Source of the DNA: Acetobacter indonesiensis
GTDB taxonomy: Bacteria > Pseudomonadota > Alphaproteobacteria > Acetobacterales > Acetobacteraceae
Assembly (NCBI RefSeq): GCF_000963945.1
Contig: NZ_BAMW01000045.1
Span: forward strand, 245,653-309,652
Direction: 5' to 3'
DNA: 64,000 bases
In this document: positions 18,447 to 27,674 of the stretch, piece by piece
Numbering within the stretch: the stretch's first letter is position 1
Layout of the letters: every line of letters begins with the position of its first letter
Translations under genes and position numbers: made by a program
Notes under the pieces: model-generated
Told to the model about the DNA's origin: nothing
What the model saw: only the letters and a program-made list of their open reading frames with translations
Database searches by the model: none

Positions 18447-19026
18447 GGAGTGACTCCTTTATTTGGGGTAAGCGTGCCTGCGGCAGCGTAGCAACAAGAG
18501 TTTCAATTTCGCGGCGGTTACTGGCGACATCCCGTGCAGTAATTACACCGTCTTGGCTTAGCACTACTATGGTCGGAAGACGGCCAATTTGCATCAGCAA
18601 CAGCAACTCATTACTGATTAAAAGCGGCACGCCATTCAGTGCAGTCCGGTTAGCCATAGCCACAAGAGCAGCAACCTCTCCCTCACCAACGAGAACAAGA
18701 TCAATGTTGTTTGCCTGTGTAACAGATTGAGCAAACGGCAATGCGCGTTTGCATACTGGACAATCTGCAGACACAAACATTAGCAGCATAGGTCTGCCAC
18801 CAGGGTTCGTCCCACCAATGCGGAAGGGGGTATCCTGCACAGTTCGGGCTGTAAGCTGGGGAATAGCTTGCCCAACCTGTAAGCCAGCCAGGACAGGTTG
18901 TAACCCTATAGGAGCCAACCGTTCGTGCAGTACACCTATTTGGCGTGCCAACACAAAAACAGCCAGACCTAATGCCAGAATACAAACTGTTAGAAAAAGG
19001 GTTGAGACAGTCAGAACTGTAAGCAT
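18433..19026 (-). CDS. mauD: MauD/AauD thioredoxin-like maturation protein
   Basis: A 197-residue membrane-anchored thioredoxin-fold protein: an N-terminal helix (about 3-27) then a periplasmic domain with active site SADCPVCKRALP (CPVC). MauD homologues are required for correct disulfide formation and stability of the TTQ small subunit. It starts on the last base of the mauE stop (TGATG) and runs 14 bases into aauA, so all are coupled. The canonical CxxC here contrasts with the defective copy at 16291-16890. Confidence 0.9.
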   Translation of the reverse strand: MLTVLTVSTLFLTVCILALGLAVFVLARQIGVLHERLAPIGLQPVLAGLQVGQAIPQLTARTVQDTPFRIGGTNPGGRPMLLMFVSADCPVCKRALPFAQSVTQANNIDLVLVGEGEVAALVAMANRTALNGVPLLISNELLLLMQIGRLPTIVVLSQDGVITARDVASNRREIETLVATLPQARLPQIKESLHAAV

Positions 19027-19550
19027 CAGCCCCGAACCTCGTTACCAGTAAGGGAGATTGTCGCGACAGAAAGCAGAAGAAGGGTAACACCAACCAACAA
19101 GCCTTCAGCGCACAATATGAGTGATGTGGGCTGTCCGCACAATCCAACCATGAAAACCAGAAACGCCAGAAAAATGTTACGGCCTACTGACGCCCACGAC
19201 AGATGGCTTTCAACGCCGGGAATACATCCGCAAGCCAGATTAGAACGGCCCCGCCCAACATTGATCCCCATTGCTACAGCGAAAAGCAGGAGTAAGGTCG
19301 CCGACACACACCCAGCAAAGGCTGCTGCGGCACCAGAAAACAGCCAAATGCCTAACACACATTCAACTATAATGATGGAATAAGCAGCCGGGAATGCCGC
19401 ACCAAGCGGTAAAAGCCGATACGCTGCAATATCTGATGCAAATTTGGGTACATCAGCCGCTTTTCCTAGGCCAGTGAATAAAAACAATGCGCCAAAAGCA
19501 CCACTGCCTATTGCCCCACCCATTTGTAACGGAAGGCTTTGCATCCTCAT
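19026..19550 (-). CDS. mauE: MauE/AauE membrane protein for amine dehydrogenase maturation
   Basis: A 174-residue integral membrane protein with about four to five hydrophobic segments. It belongs to the MauE/DoxX-like family: FLFTGLGKAADVPKFASDIAAY near the N-terminus, a Cys pair NLACGCIPG, and SVGRNIFLAFLVFM. MauE is thought to act with MauD in transport or disulfide handling of the light chain. It overlaps the heavy-chain stop by ATGA. The order heavy chain, E, D, light chain is the conserved mau/aau order. Confidence 0.88.
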   Translation of the reverse strand: MRMQSLPLQMGGAIGSGAFGALFLFTGLGKAADVPKFASDIAAYRLLPLGAAFPAAYSIIIVECVLGIWLFSGAAAAFAGCVSATLLLLFAVAMGINVGRGRSNLACGCIPGVESHLSWASVGRNIFLAFLVFMVGLCGQPTSLILCAEGLLVGVTLLLLSVATISLTGNEVRG

Positions 19551-20752
19551 TCACCCAAGGCAACGGTAAAATAAAGATCATCACCCAAGTGCGGCATCTT
19601 ATGAATCTGCTTGCCGGTTTTCATGTCCCAAATGAACAAATCGCCAGCATTATCATTGGTGAAAAGCAGTGGCTTGTCATCTTGTGTAACCCCAACCATG
19701 CTTGCTGGAACAGGCAGCTTGATACGGCGGATTAGTTTATGACTAGCTGTATCAAGTTCCCAAATTTCAGTGCCGGGCTTTTTATGCGTCCAGAATGTAC
19801 CTTCATGCATGAGTACAAACAAATGGCCGCTCGCATAATGAAGCGCGGATAATTGCCACCCGCCAGGACGCCATGTTTTGGCAAAGGGGGCTTCCGCTGC
19901 GGGCGCTTTTTTCATGCCTGCGGCTTCCTGTATGGACCATGCAGGTTCAATTTTACTGTCGGCAGAAAGCGCTGTCGGATAAACAAGGCCACTATAGGAG
20001 ATAAACCATGTCTTTCCATCGGAACGACGTGTGGGGCTATGTTCAAAAACGGCGTCTTTTTCAGGGTCAAAAAAAGGCTTGGTATGGGTGACATCTGCCT
20101 TGCCGGATTTCAGACTGACGTTGGCCAGACCACCATCCGCACAGATTGACGTGAAACCGTCATTCCCCCAAGGGTAAGCAAGCGCACACCCAGGCAGATC
20201 GACAGTCTGGCTGACTTTGTGTGTCGCTGTGTCAATGACATGCACAGCATTGGTTGGCACCATGGAAAAAATATAGACCCTGCTGCCATCCTGATTAATA
20301 GCGAGATCATTTTTCTTGGGTGTAACCAAGGCTCGACCGGGCAAAACCTCATCATTCGTAATTGTTAACGTCTGCGGATCATAGGCGGGAAGAAGATCAA
20401 GTCGATCTCCCCGATTACCACGAGACCAAACTGTTTCGGCAACGTAGAAGGCCCGCCCTTTGGGGTCTTGAACCACGTTGGCATTATAGGCTGCCTGTAC
20501 CATTCCCAGCAGTTTGCCTTGATCAGCATCGACAACGTAAATTCGACCATCTTTGGCATGTGTGCCTGCTGTATCCTGCACCAGAATACGATGCGGCGTT
20601 ACAGGAGAAAGCTTGATAATATCGCTTTCTTCCTCCTGCACTACAGGTTCATCTGCCCACGCTTTAACTGAGGCCACAGAGGACGCCCCGAGGGCCAGCA
20701 CACCCAGCATAAGAGCCGCCTTGCCGGAGCGAAAAGCTGTGGAATAACGCAT
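19547..20752 (-). CDS. aauB: TTQ amine dehydrogenase heavy chain
   Basis: About 401 residues. The start is placed at ATG 20752 because AAGGAG lies nine bases before it and a Sec signal (ALMLGVLALGASSV, cleavage near AWA) follows; the longer frame to 20824 overlaps the permease gene. The mature protein is a beta-propeller of the amine dehydrogenase heavy-chain family, with blade repeats such as GRIYVVDADQGKLLGMVQ, SRVYIFSMVPTNAVHVIDTATHKV and PGTEIWELDTASHKLIRRI. It forms the periplasmic heterotetramer with the TTQ light chain. Gene context fixes the assignment. Confidence 0.9.
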   Translation of the reverse strand: MRYSTAFRSGKAALMLGVLALGASSVASVKAWADEPVVQEEESDIIKLSPVTPHRILVQDTAGTHAKDGRIYVVDADQGKLLGMVQAAYNANVVQDPKGRAFYVAETVWSRGNRGDRLDLLPAYDPQTLTITNDEVLPGRALVTPKKNDLAINQDGSRVYIFSMVPTNAVHVIDTATHKVSQTVDLPGCALAYPWGNDGFTSICADGGLANVSLKSGKADVTHTKPFFDPEKDAVFEHSPTRRSDGKTWFISYSGLVYPTALSADSKIEPAWSIQEAAGMKKAPAAEAPFAKTWRPGGWQLSALHYASGHLFVLMHEGTFWTHKKPGTEIWELDTASHKLIRRIKLPVPASMVGVTQDDKPLLFTNDNAGDLFIWDMKTGKQIHKMPHLGDDLYFTVALGE

Positions 20753-20820
20753 AAAGTCAAACTCCTTGCCTAATAGGGCAGATAAACAAGCGGACCGGCC
20801 ACTGTGTTGAAAAAAGTGTT

Positions 20821-22194
20821 TCATTCTTTGAAGCCGGATGCAACGCCATTGATACGAAGTTTTATCAATCCGCCCAAAGTAATCAAAATCAGCGCAACAA
20901 CACCTGTTGCCAGCTCGTTCCGTGTTTCAGGTTTGATCACCATTGCCAGCAACGCACCAGCAAGAAGCAGCAATGCCAACCACCCTTTCCATGCGGCTGT
21001 CTGATAGAGTTTCAGGCGGGCGCAGACAATCATCATATTGTAAAACATGATGAATGCGCCGGTGGTCGCAACCAGAAAAGCAAAAACAATACCCGGCGAA
21101 AAGATAGCCGTTGCTGATACCAAAAGAGCAACCCCGGCACTGGCCAGTACAGCACGACGGGGTAAATGAGCATTGGGTGCCATGGCGCACAGTATAGAGG
21201 GAGCATCGCCTCGTTGCGCCATTTCATAAACAACACGCGACGTCGCATACAGCCCTGAATTGAGGGTAGAGAGCGTGGCTGATAAAATAACAATGCTCAT
21301 ACCCATACTGGCATAGGGAATATGAAATTGATCAAGAACCATAAGGAAGGGCGAAAAGCCCCGCACATTCTCTGACCATGGAAAAAGACACAGCACGAGA
21401 AGGATAGACGTCAGGTAAAAAACCAGTAGTCGAAGTGCAACTGTACGAGTTATTTTTGCAATATTCTGATCAGGATTTTCTGATTCCAGTGCAGCAATAG
21501 TCGCAATCTCGCTGCCGGTCATGGAAAAGAGAACGGTGGGAATGGCTGCCAGAAAAGCAATGCCTCCCAAAGGCAAAAATCCGCCATGCCCGAAAATATT
21601 ATCATGAACAGGAATGGGATGTGTGCCCAACAAATAGCACCCAACACCGACGAATAGACAGATTGCTGCAACCTTAATCATGGCAAACCAGTATTCAAAT
21701 TCACCATAATTTCTGACGGATAGCAGATTGATACCTGTCATAATGCTCAGGATAATAATCTCAATAACGCTATATGGAAGAGGAACGTAAGGTACCAAAA
21801 GGGAAGCAGAGGCAATGACTTCAACACCCAAAGTGGTAACCCATACTACCCAGTAAACCCATCCAGCCACAAAGCCGGGTAAAGGCCCCAGAGCATATCT
21901 GATCTGGCTGATAAAAGATCCTCGGCCAGGCGCATGCAACGCAATATCACGAAGCATCATATTCACCAGAAAGACGATAAGGCCGGACAGAACGTATGAA
22001 AGCAGAACGCTGGGGCCAGCGGTCAGAATTGCGCCGGACGACCCAATAAACAGCCCCGCGCCAATGACCCCTCCAAGAGAAATCATGGTAATGTGTCGAG
22101 GACGCAAACTTTGTGCAAGTTGCGGGTTTTTCGGATCAATAGCTTCGATACCAGAGGGGGGCAGTATCGTAGATTGATTACGATGCCCTGTCAC
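20821..22194 (-). CDS. APC-superfamily amino acid/amine permease
   Basis: A 457-residue inner-membrane transporter with about 12 hydrophobic segments. The APC signature is visible: LRPRHITMISLGGVIGAGLFIGSS..., then GWVYWVVWVTTLGVEVIA and YGEFEYWFAMIKV. It resembles GABA/aromatic amino acid (GabP/AroP-like) permeases. Its start overlaps the flavoprotein gene (ATGA) and it ends 68 bases before aauB. It probably imports an amine, or the amino acid from which one is derived. The specificity is not readable. Confidence 0.88.
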   Translation of the reverse strand: MTGHRNQSTILPPSGIEAIDPKNPQLAQSLRPRHITMISLGGVIGAGLFIGSSGAILTAGPSVLLSYVLSGLIVFLVNMMLRDIALHAPGRGSFISQIRYALGPLPGFVAGWVYWVVWVTTLGVEVIASASLLVPYVPLPYSVIEIIILSIMTGINLLSVRNYGEFEYWFAMIKVAAICLFVGVGCYLLGTHPIPVHDNIFGHGGFLPLGGIAFLAAIPTVLFSMTGSEIATIAALESENPDQNIAKITRTVALRLLVFYLTSILLVLCLFPWSENVRGFSPFLMVLDQFHIPYASMGMSIVILSATLSTLNSGLYATSRVVYEMAQRGDAPSILCAMAPNAHLPRRAVLASAGVALLVSATAIFSPGIVFAFLVATTGAFIMFYNMMIVCARLKLYQTAAWKGWLALLLLAGALLAMVIKPETRNELATGVVALILITLGGLIKLRINGVASGFKE

Positions 22195-24203
22195 AGGGTA
22201 CTAGCCCCTGGTGTTGCGGACACAAACGGGAAGGTCTGTCGTGCCAACAACTCCGTGACCGCTCGATGGGCTTGCTCAAAAGCCGCATCCGTATGTGGAC
22301 TGGCACCAGAATCAGAATTGGCGATTGCAATCCGCCCAAAAGGTTTACGCGCCTTTACGCATGGACGTTCCGATGTTTCAGTAAAAACCCAATCAAGAGG
22401 GTCGTAAAGGCTATTGTAAGTGTAGGCATATCCATGCGGCCAACGGTTAACCGTAATCGCGGCAATATCGGTATCTGCATTAAAACCGCCACTACCAAGG
22501 ATACGCTGCAACTGCTGCCGCACTTCTTGTTCAAACTGTTCAAAAGTAAGGCCTAACAAAATGGCTCTACCCGCGCGATGCTGATCCCGTTTTGAAAGCC
22601 CCGGCACCCCGAAGGTTTTTATCAGCCGCACAACAATCGGAGCGCTAGGGTCTGTCGGCGCTTTCAATTTTCCCAATGATACCGGTTCTGCCAGTTGAAC
22701 TTCCTCAAAAAACATTCCCGGACATAAAATCTCTGACACTCCGAGTTGCTTGAAAGCCTGCCAGTTTTTTATAGCAACATTCACATAGGCGATTGGCCCC
22801 TTCACAGCGTAACCGAGCGCATCCTTCTGGTCTTTTGGTAAGCTGGGGACCATGTATGGAATAATCATATTCCAGCAGGCCAAAACCACTTGGCGACCTT
22901 TAACTTTGCTCAACTGTTTGGGAGAAGCGTCCCCGGCCGGAGCGCATATCACAGAGACTGTTTCGGCTTGATCGACTGGCCCATCATGGCTGACGTTCAG
23001 GGCAAGAGTGCTGAGGCGAATGCGAACAGGTTGTTCTTTCTGGTCCAGCTTTGTGTAATTGAAATCTGCCAGCCCCATATCATCTTGTGAACGGGCGTTG
23101 GTGGCATCGGGAATTAAATGAGACACAAGAAGACGGGCGAGCGTTGCATTTCCATCTGGGAAATGAACGGTTTTTTCTGAATCTTTTTGCCGACCATGCT
23201 GCCCGCCCTGAAGGTCTGACAAGAGACCCTCTGGTATTTCACCCAAGCCTAAGCCAGAAAACCCCGGATAACCCATGATCCACGCAAAAAGAGCAGGTAG
23301 AGCATCTGCCCCAACACAAAATACGCCTGAACCAGATTTCTGGAAGATAGCCACCGCAGAGGCGTCAATTTGTGCAATTTTCTTAAGATAGTCGGTATAG
23401 GAAATACTGGCTAATTTTCTCTTTTTCTCGGCAACATTCAGGGCTGGCATATAATCGGGTTGGGCGTGGCCAATAAGTCTTACGAGATCATTTTTGGCTT
23501 TTTCTGAAAGCGGCGCTTTTTGAAGGGCTGAGGCAGACAGAAACCGCCAAGACTGCTCCTGACCTGATCCCCGTTTGGGCATTAGGTAATCATGACCCCA
23601 TGTTTCTTTATTAAAGAACAGTCCGGATTTAAGGCCGAGGTTTTCGTAAGCTTTTTCTGTTTTTGTATTTTCTTTTTCATAGGTGTTAAGATCGATACCT
23701 ATGTCAGATAAAATGATTGAGGCCCATTGGTTATACCGTTGAGGCGATTCAATCTCCAAGGTGCCGCCATTTAGAACCAGTTCATGACCATCAACTGAAA
23801 ACTGGTTTCTCTTGGCATGGCCGCCAAAATCATCATGATTTTCTATGATAAGAACGGTCTTATCTACCCCCGCATATTTGCGGAAAAAATGTGCAGCCGC
23901 TAGTCCGCTTAAACCGCCACCGACGACAACCAAGTCATAAACTTCGCCAGTGTCCTGTATGTTTTTTGTGTGTAGGACGTGATCTCTTAAAGCGTGTGCG
24001 GCTTCAAAAGCACCGGGATGGCTTCCACGCATACCAGTAAGCATTGGGGGCAGCACGCTTGGATTTGTTACGGAAGGCGCTGCCGAAGCCACATGGGCTT
24101 CGGTAGAGGCCATCGCTATAGCTGATAGCAACACTCCACCAACAAAATCACGGCGCGTAATCGACGCTGTTTCTAAAGTTTCTGGACGCTTGCTATCAGC
24201 CAT
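22191..24203 (-). CDS. Tat-exported FAD amine oxidoreductase, spermidine dehydrogenase-like
   Basis: About 670 residues from ATG 24203, which leaves four bases after the TonB receptor stop and puts a Tat signal (SITRRDFVGGVLL) near the N-terminus. A Rossmann FAD motif follows: YDLVVVGGGLSGLAAAHFF, then NHDDFGGHAKRNQF. The size and the insertion pattern are like periplasmic spermidine dehydrogenases. The C-terminus has FGRIAIANSDSGASPHTDAAFEQAHRA as a second FAD contact. Such enzymes cleave polyamines to aldehydes and pass electrons to cytochromes or quinone. In this operon it is a second, flavin-based route for amine oxidation. Substrate is inferred. Confidence 0.8.
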   Translation of the reverse strand: MADSKRPETLETASITRRDFVGGVLLSAIAMASTEAHVASAAPSVTNPSVLPPMLTGMRGSHPGAFEAAHALRDHVLHTKNIQDTGEVYDLVVVGGGLSGLAAAHFFRKYAGVDKTVLIIENHDDFGGHAKRNQFSVDGHELVLNGGTLEIESPQRYNQWASIILSDIGIDLNTYEKENTKTEKAYENLGLKSGLFFNKETWGHDYLMPKRGSGQEQSWRFLSASALQKAPLSEKAKNDLVRLIGHAQPDYMPALNVAEKKRKLASISYTDYLKKIAQIDASAVAIFQKSGSGVFCVGADALPALFAWIMGYPGFSGLGLGEIPEGLLSDLQGGQHGRQKDSEKTVHFPDGNATLARLLVSHLIPDATNARSQDDMGLADFNYTKLDQKEQPVRIRLSTLALNVSHDGPVDQAETVSVICAPAGDASPKQLSKVKGRQVVLACWNMIIPYMVPSLPKDQKDALGYAVKGPIAYVNVAIKNWQAFKQLGVSEILCPGMFFEEVQLAEPVSLGKLKAPTDPSAPIVVRLIKTFGVPGLSKRDQHRAGRAILLGLTFEQFEQEVRQQLQRILGSGGFNADTDIAAITVNRWPHGYAYTYNSLYDPLDWVFTETSERPCVKARKPFGRIAIANSDSGASPHTDAAFEQAHRAVTELLARQTFPFVSATPGASTL

Positions 24204-24207
24204 AGAT

Positions 24208-26700
24208 TTAAAACTCCGCGCTAACCGTTCCAAAGAACTCACGGACAGCACCACGTTCGAGCGACTGATAATCTCCTGACATAGGGTTCCCGTTCTGGCC
24301 CATCATGGAAATATATTTTGAATTAAAGAGGTTGTAGACATTGAAATCGACAGAAAGATTTTTAGCAAACCCGACTTTGCCGAAATTATACCGTGCACCG
24401 GTGCTTGCCAGCCAGTAACCGGGCACGGATGTGTCGTTCACATAACTGAAGTAACGCTTAGAGTAATAATGCACATCAAAATGCGTTTCCAATCCTTTCC
24501 AGCGATAGGAAAGATTGGCTTTATACATAAATTGAGGGAAATTTACGATCTTCTTCCCTTTTGTATAATAAATACCGTCAGATGTTGTTATATTTCCACC
24601 GTAAGTTGAATGGTTGTAGCTAACGCTATTATAGATAGCTAATCCCTTGATTGGTGTCAGCGTTACCGCCGCATCCACACCGTTGGTGTGTACAGTTGTT
24701 GGTACAACTGTATTCACAGGTGCCAGGATTGTGCCTTCTGTTGCAGTCTGAAGACGATTTCTCGCATCAGCATGATAGCCGGCAAGGCTCGCCTGAATCA
24801 GCTTGTCCGTGTAGCGATAGCCAACAGCGTAAACCCAGTCTTTTTCTGGAGAGAGGTTTTTCTGTAGCTTACGGAACGTATCCTGATCCTGCACGGACCA
24901 TGGGGACTGGCCAACACCGTTTGCGGTAACCTGATAGGTGCGCATATTTTCAGCGAGATCGAAATAAAACTCATGATGCTGAAGAAAACGATAACTTGCC
25001 CCCACATGCGGCAAAAATGCGCTGGCCGCCGTCATACCACCGTTGGGCAGAGCATCTACCCCAGTGTAATCCGGATTATTGTAGTTTGCACCACCTGACG
25101 TTGTTGCCAGCATGGATTTAAACCCTGCCGTAATACGCAAATTGGTTATTGGCCGCCAAGTATCCTGCAAATGGTATGTGAAGTTGTTTGTGCGCCAGCT
25201 AAAGCCATACCCCTGCCTGAAAGCCGCACCATACACATTATACGGACCAACAGTTTTAAGCGGAGCCCCCTGCCCTAGCAGCGGTTCATTGTACCAAAAC
25301 AACCCCGCGTCCTGATTGTTATTTTCATACCAGACGCCGGTATCAATGTTGTGATTGGCAATCTTGTAAAGAAAACTGGTGGTAAAACCATAACGCTCCT
25401 GCCGGTTCTGCCAGACTTCTTCTGAAAGTGGAGCACCCGTTCCCTCAGAAGGCACAGATGCATCCGAGTAAGTGTAATACCCTGTCTGGCTGGTACCGTA
25501 GAGCGTTGAACGCCACCGTAGATTATCTGTCAGCGCCAGATCAAAATTCAGGCCGCCTGTATAATCAACTTCGTGTTGGCCGCCGTCATACAGGTAGGGA
25601 GAGTCACCATTGGCGTCAATTGCATCTGTCGTTGGTAGAGAAATATTGCCTGCAGCGTAATTATAAGCCAACCCATAATTGGGATAGAGATGTGGAGTGC
25701 GCCATCCCAGACCATCCAGCATGGCGAGGGACGTATCCCAGTATCCCCATTCCTGCAGGTCGCTCCAGTTGAAGAACGCCTTCATGACGCTTTCATTACC
25801 AATGGGTTGAACAAGTTTTGCATCGACCTGCTGCTGAAACTGCGATCCTCCGCCAGCCCAAAGTCCCTCGTCTGACCGGGAATAAGCTGTCATAAACTTG
25901 GTGCCGGTGTTATTCAGCTTGCCACTGTCTAGACGTGCGTAGGTCCGGTAAGAGCTATAGCTGCCAAACCCCTGTGAAACCTTGCCACCCAACTTGTCCT
26001 TTGGGTCCCCGGTTTCAAACTGCATAGTGCCACCCAGCGTGGATGTTGAAGGCACAGCCACGCCACCAGGGCCTTCCGAAACAATGGTACGCTCAATATC
26101 ATCTGAAATGGCGGCCTGAACGACGTTATAGCCGTTTGTGCTCTGATAGGTCATATCATTCAAGGGGATGCCATCAAGCGTGGCACCAAGCTGATCCATA
26201 AAGAAGCCGCGCACATAAATGCTGGCCCCCCAGATATCCAGCCCCATCGGGTCAGTTGAACTGAAACTGACACCTGGCAACCGATCGACAGCTTTCAGAA
26301 CAGATGTGCCCGGGGTGAACTGTTCCATAACGGCTTTTGAAACCACATTATCAGCACCACGCGACACACTTCGATGCGAACTGACCTCCAAAGCCTCGCT
26401 GCCACCCTGAACAGGGCCATGTTCACGGTGGCGGGCAACCGGAGCCGTCCTTGCTGGAGAGCGAGACGGTGCCCGCGTTCCCGCATGCCTTGGGCCGGGA
26501 GCCACATGCAGACTACGTGTAGGATGCACACCATGATGTGGCAAAGTATTGGACGATGTTGCAGCACTGTTCGTTGCTGCCTGCACGCCGTCGGGAACAA
26601 ACATGGCGGGCACTGTCAAAGCTGAAAATGACAATACACAGCGAAGAGGCAGTTTGCGGCACGCAGCGGCCAAGTCTGCGGGTTTTGTTATTCTGCTCAC
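24208..26700 (-). CDS. TonB-dependent outer-membrane receptor of the amine operon
   Basis: An 830-residue receptor. A Sec signal (LSFSALTVPAMFVPDGVQA) is followed by a long His/Arg/Pro-rich linker (about 45-115), then a plug (VLKAVDRLPGVSFSS ... IYVRGFFMDQLGATLDGIPL) and a 22-strand-type barrel ending VREFFGTVSAEF with terminal Phe. It is the first gene of the amine-oxidation operon, four bases before the flavoprotein start. Placement suggests uptake of a bulky amine-related compound or of a metal or cofactor needed by the pathway; both are inferences. No STN signalling domain is seen. Confidence 0.9.
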   Translation of the reverse strand: MSRITKPADLAAACRKLPLRCVLSFSALTVPAMFVPDGVQAATNSAATSSNTLPHHGVHPTRSLHVAPGPRHAGTRAPSRSPARTAPVARHREHGPVQGGSEALEVSSHRSVSRGADNVVSKAVMEQFTPGTSVLKAVDRLPGVSFSSTDPMGLDIWGASIYVRGFFMDQLGATLDGIPLNDMTYQSTNGYNVVQAAISDDIERTIVSEGPGGVAVPSTSTLGGTMQFETGDPKDKLGGKVSQGFGSYSSYRTYARLDSGKLNNTGTKFMTAYSRSDEGLWAGGGSQFQQQVDAKLVQPIGNESVMKAFFNWSDLQEWGYWDTSLAMLDGLGWRTPHLYPNYGLAYNYAAGNISLPTTDAIDANGDSPYLYDGGQHEVDYTGGLNFDLALTDNLRWRSTLYGTSQTGYYTYSDASVPSEGTGAPLSEEVWQNRQERYGFTTSFLYKIANHNIDTGVWYENNNQDAGLFWYNEPLLGQGAPLKTVGPYNVYGAAFRQGYGFSWRTNNFTYHLQDTWRPITNLRITAGFKSMLATTSGGANYNNPDYTGVDALPNGGMTAASAFLPHVGASYRFLQHHEFYFDLAENMRTYQVTANGVGQSPWSVQDQDTFRKLQKNLSPEKDWVYAVGYRYTDKLIQASLAGYHADARNRLQTATEGTILAPVNTVVPTTVHTNGVDAAVTLTPIKGLAIYNSVSYNHSTYGGNITTSDGIYYTKGKKIVNFPQFMYKANLSYRWKGLETHFDVHYYSKRYFSYVNDTSVPGYWLASTGARYNFGKVGFAKNLSVDFNVYNLFNSKYISMMGQNGNPMSGDYQSLERGAVREFFGTVSAEF

Positions 26701-27131
26701 TTATGTTTCTTCCACTTTTGAAAGCCTGGCGGCAGGGTTGAGACGTTATCGCATGTACTAAAGGGTGACGTTATGAAAGAAGGGTGCGGATCAATCAGGT
26801 AGGTAGTGGCCGTTATTGTAAGCCAGTGACAACCTTTGTTGTTACACAGATACAAAACAGTATGGTTGCTGATGAAACCCTACACACCCCGCCAGAAACG
26901 TTTCATTTTCATCATGATATGAAGGATAATCCGACATCGCAACAGTTTTGTGAGTTTTTTTCTTCCGGCAGGAATGGTCGGGGCATTCGATAGAGTGTTT
27001 ACGATAGAAAACACTTAAAACAGCACCGGAGCGGAGAGAAACGCTGTGTGTCAGAAATTTATTATTTGCTCTTGGCAGTAGCATTTCATTACGATTAAAT
27101 AATATAAAGGAGCAATGAGAGGTAATTTTAT
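26701..27131. promoter_or_regulatory. Divergent control region of the amine operon and its PuuR-like regulator
   Basis: These 431 bases between divergent genes hold no supportable gene. The right half is AT-rich (attaaataatataaagg upstream of the regulator), with a GAGAGG Shine-Dalgarno nine bases before ATG 27132. I could not define the operator; several short A/T tracts could serve. Confidence 0.5.
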
Positions 27132-27674
27132 ATGGATCTGGGTGGCACATTATATGCCTTGCGCACACAGCGCGGTCTGTCACAACGAGAGCTTGCGCGG
27201 CGATGTGGCGTAGCGAATGGCACAATTTCTCTTATTGAATCAAACGCAATCAACCCGTCAGTCGGGCTTTTACGTCAGATAGTAAATGCGCTCCCCATGA
27301 ATTTGTCTGAATTTTTTGCATTTGAACATATTGAGGAGCGGAAGCTTTTTTACCGTGCTGAAGAATTGAGGGAGATTGGCGGAAAAGGAATTTCTTATCG
27401 CCAGATTGGCACCAATCTGAACGGGCGCGCCCTCCAAATACTTAATGAGGTTTACGAGCCCAGAACAGATACCGGGAAAGCCATGCTTCACCATACCGGA
27501 GAAGAGGGTGGCATTATAATTAGTGGTGAAATCGAAGTTACAGTTGCAGATCAACGAACCATTCTTGGTGCAGGAGACGCCTACTACTTTGATAGCAACT
27601 TACCGCACCGGTTCCGAAATATTGGAAAAGAACCTTGCCATATTGTCAGTGCCGCAACGCCCCCTACTTTTTAA
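27132..27674 (+). CDS. PuuR-like HTH/cupin repressor
   Basis: A 180-residue regulator: an XRE helix-turn-helix (about 8-62; QRGLSQRELARRCGVANGTI) plus a C-terminal cupin (about 105-175; HHTGEEGGIIISGEIEVTV ... GDAYYFDSNLPHRFRN). Layout, spacing and the ending AATPPTF closely follow E. coli PuuR, the putrescine-responsive repressor of the puu genes. It is transcribed away from the amine operon and its stop overlaps a convergent cytochrome gene by 11 bases. It is the best candidate for controlling region 13497-26700, with an amine or polyamine as ligand (inference). Confidence 0.87.
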   Translation: MDLGGTLYALRTQRGLSQRELARRCGVANGTISLIESNAINPSVGLLRQIVNALPMNLSEFFAFEHIEERKLFYRAEELREIGGKGISYRQIGTNLNGRALQILNEVYEPRTDTGKAMLHHTGEEGGIIISGEIEVTVADQRTILGAGDAYYFDSNLPHRFRNIGKEPCHIVSAATPPTF

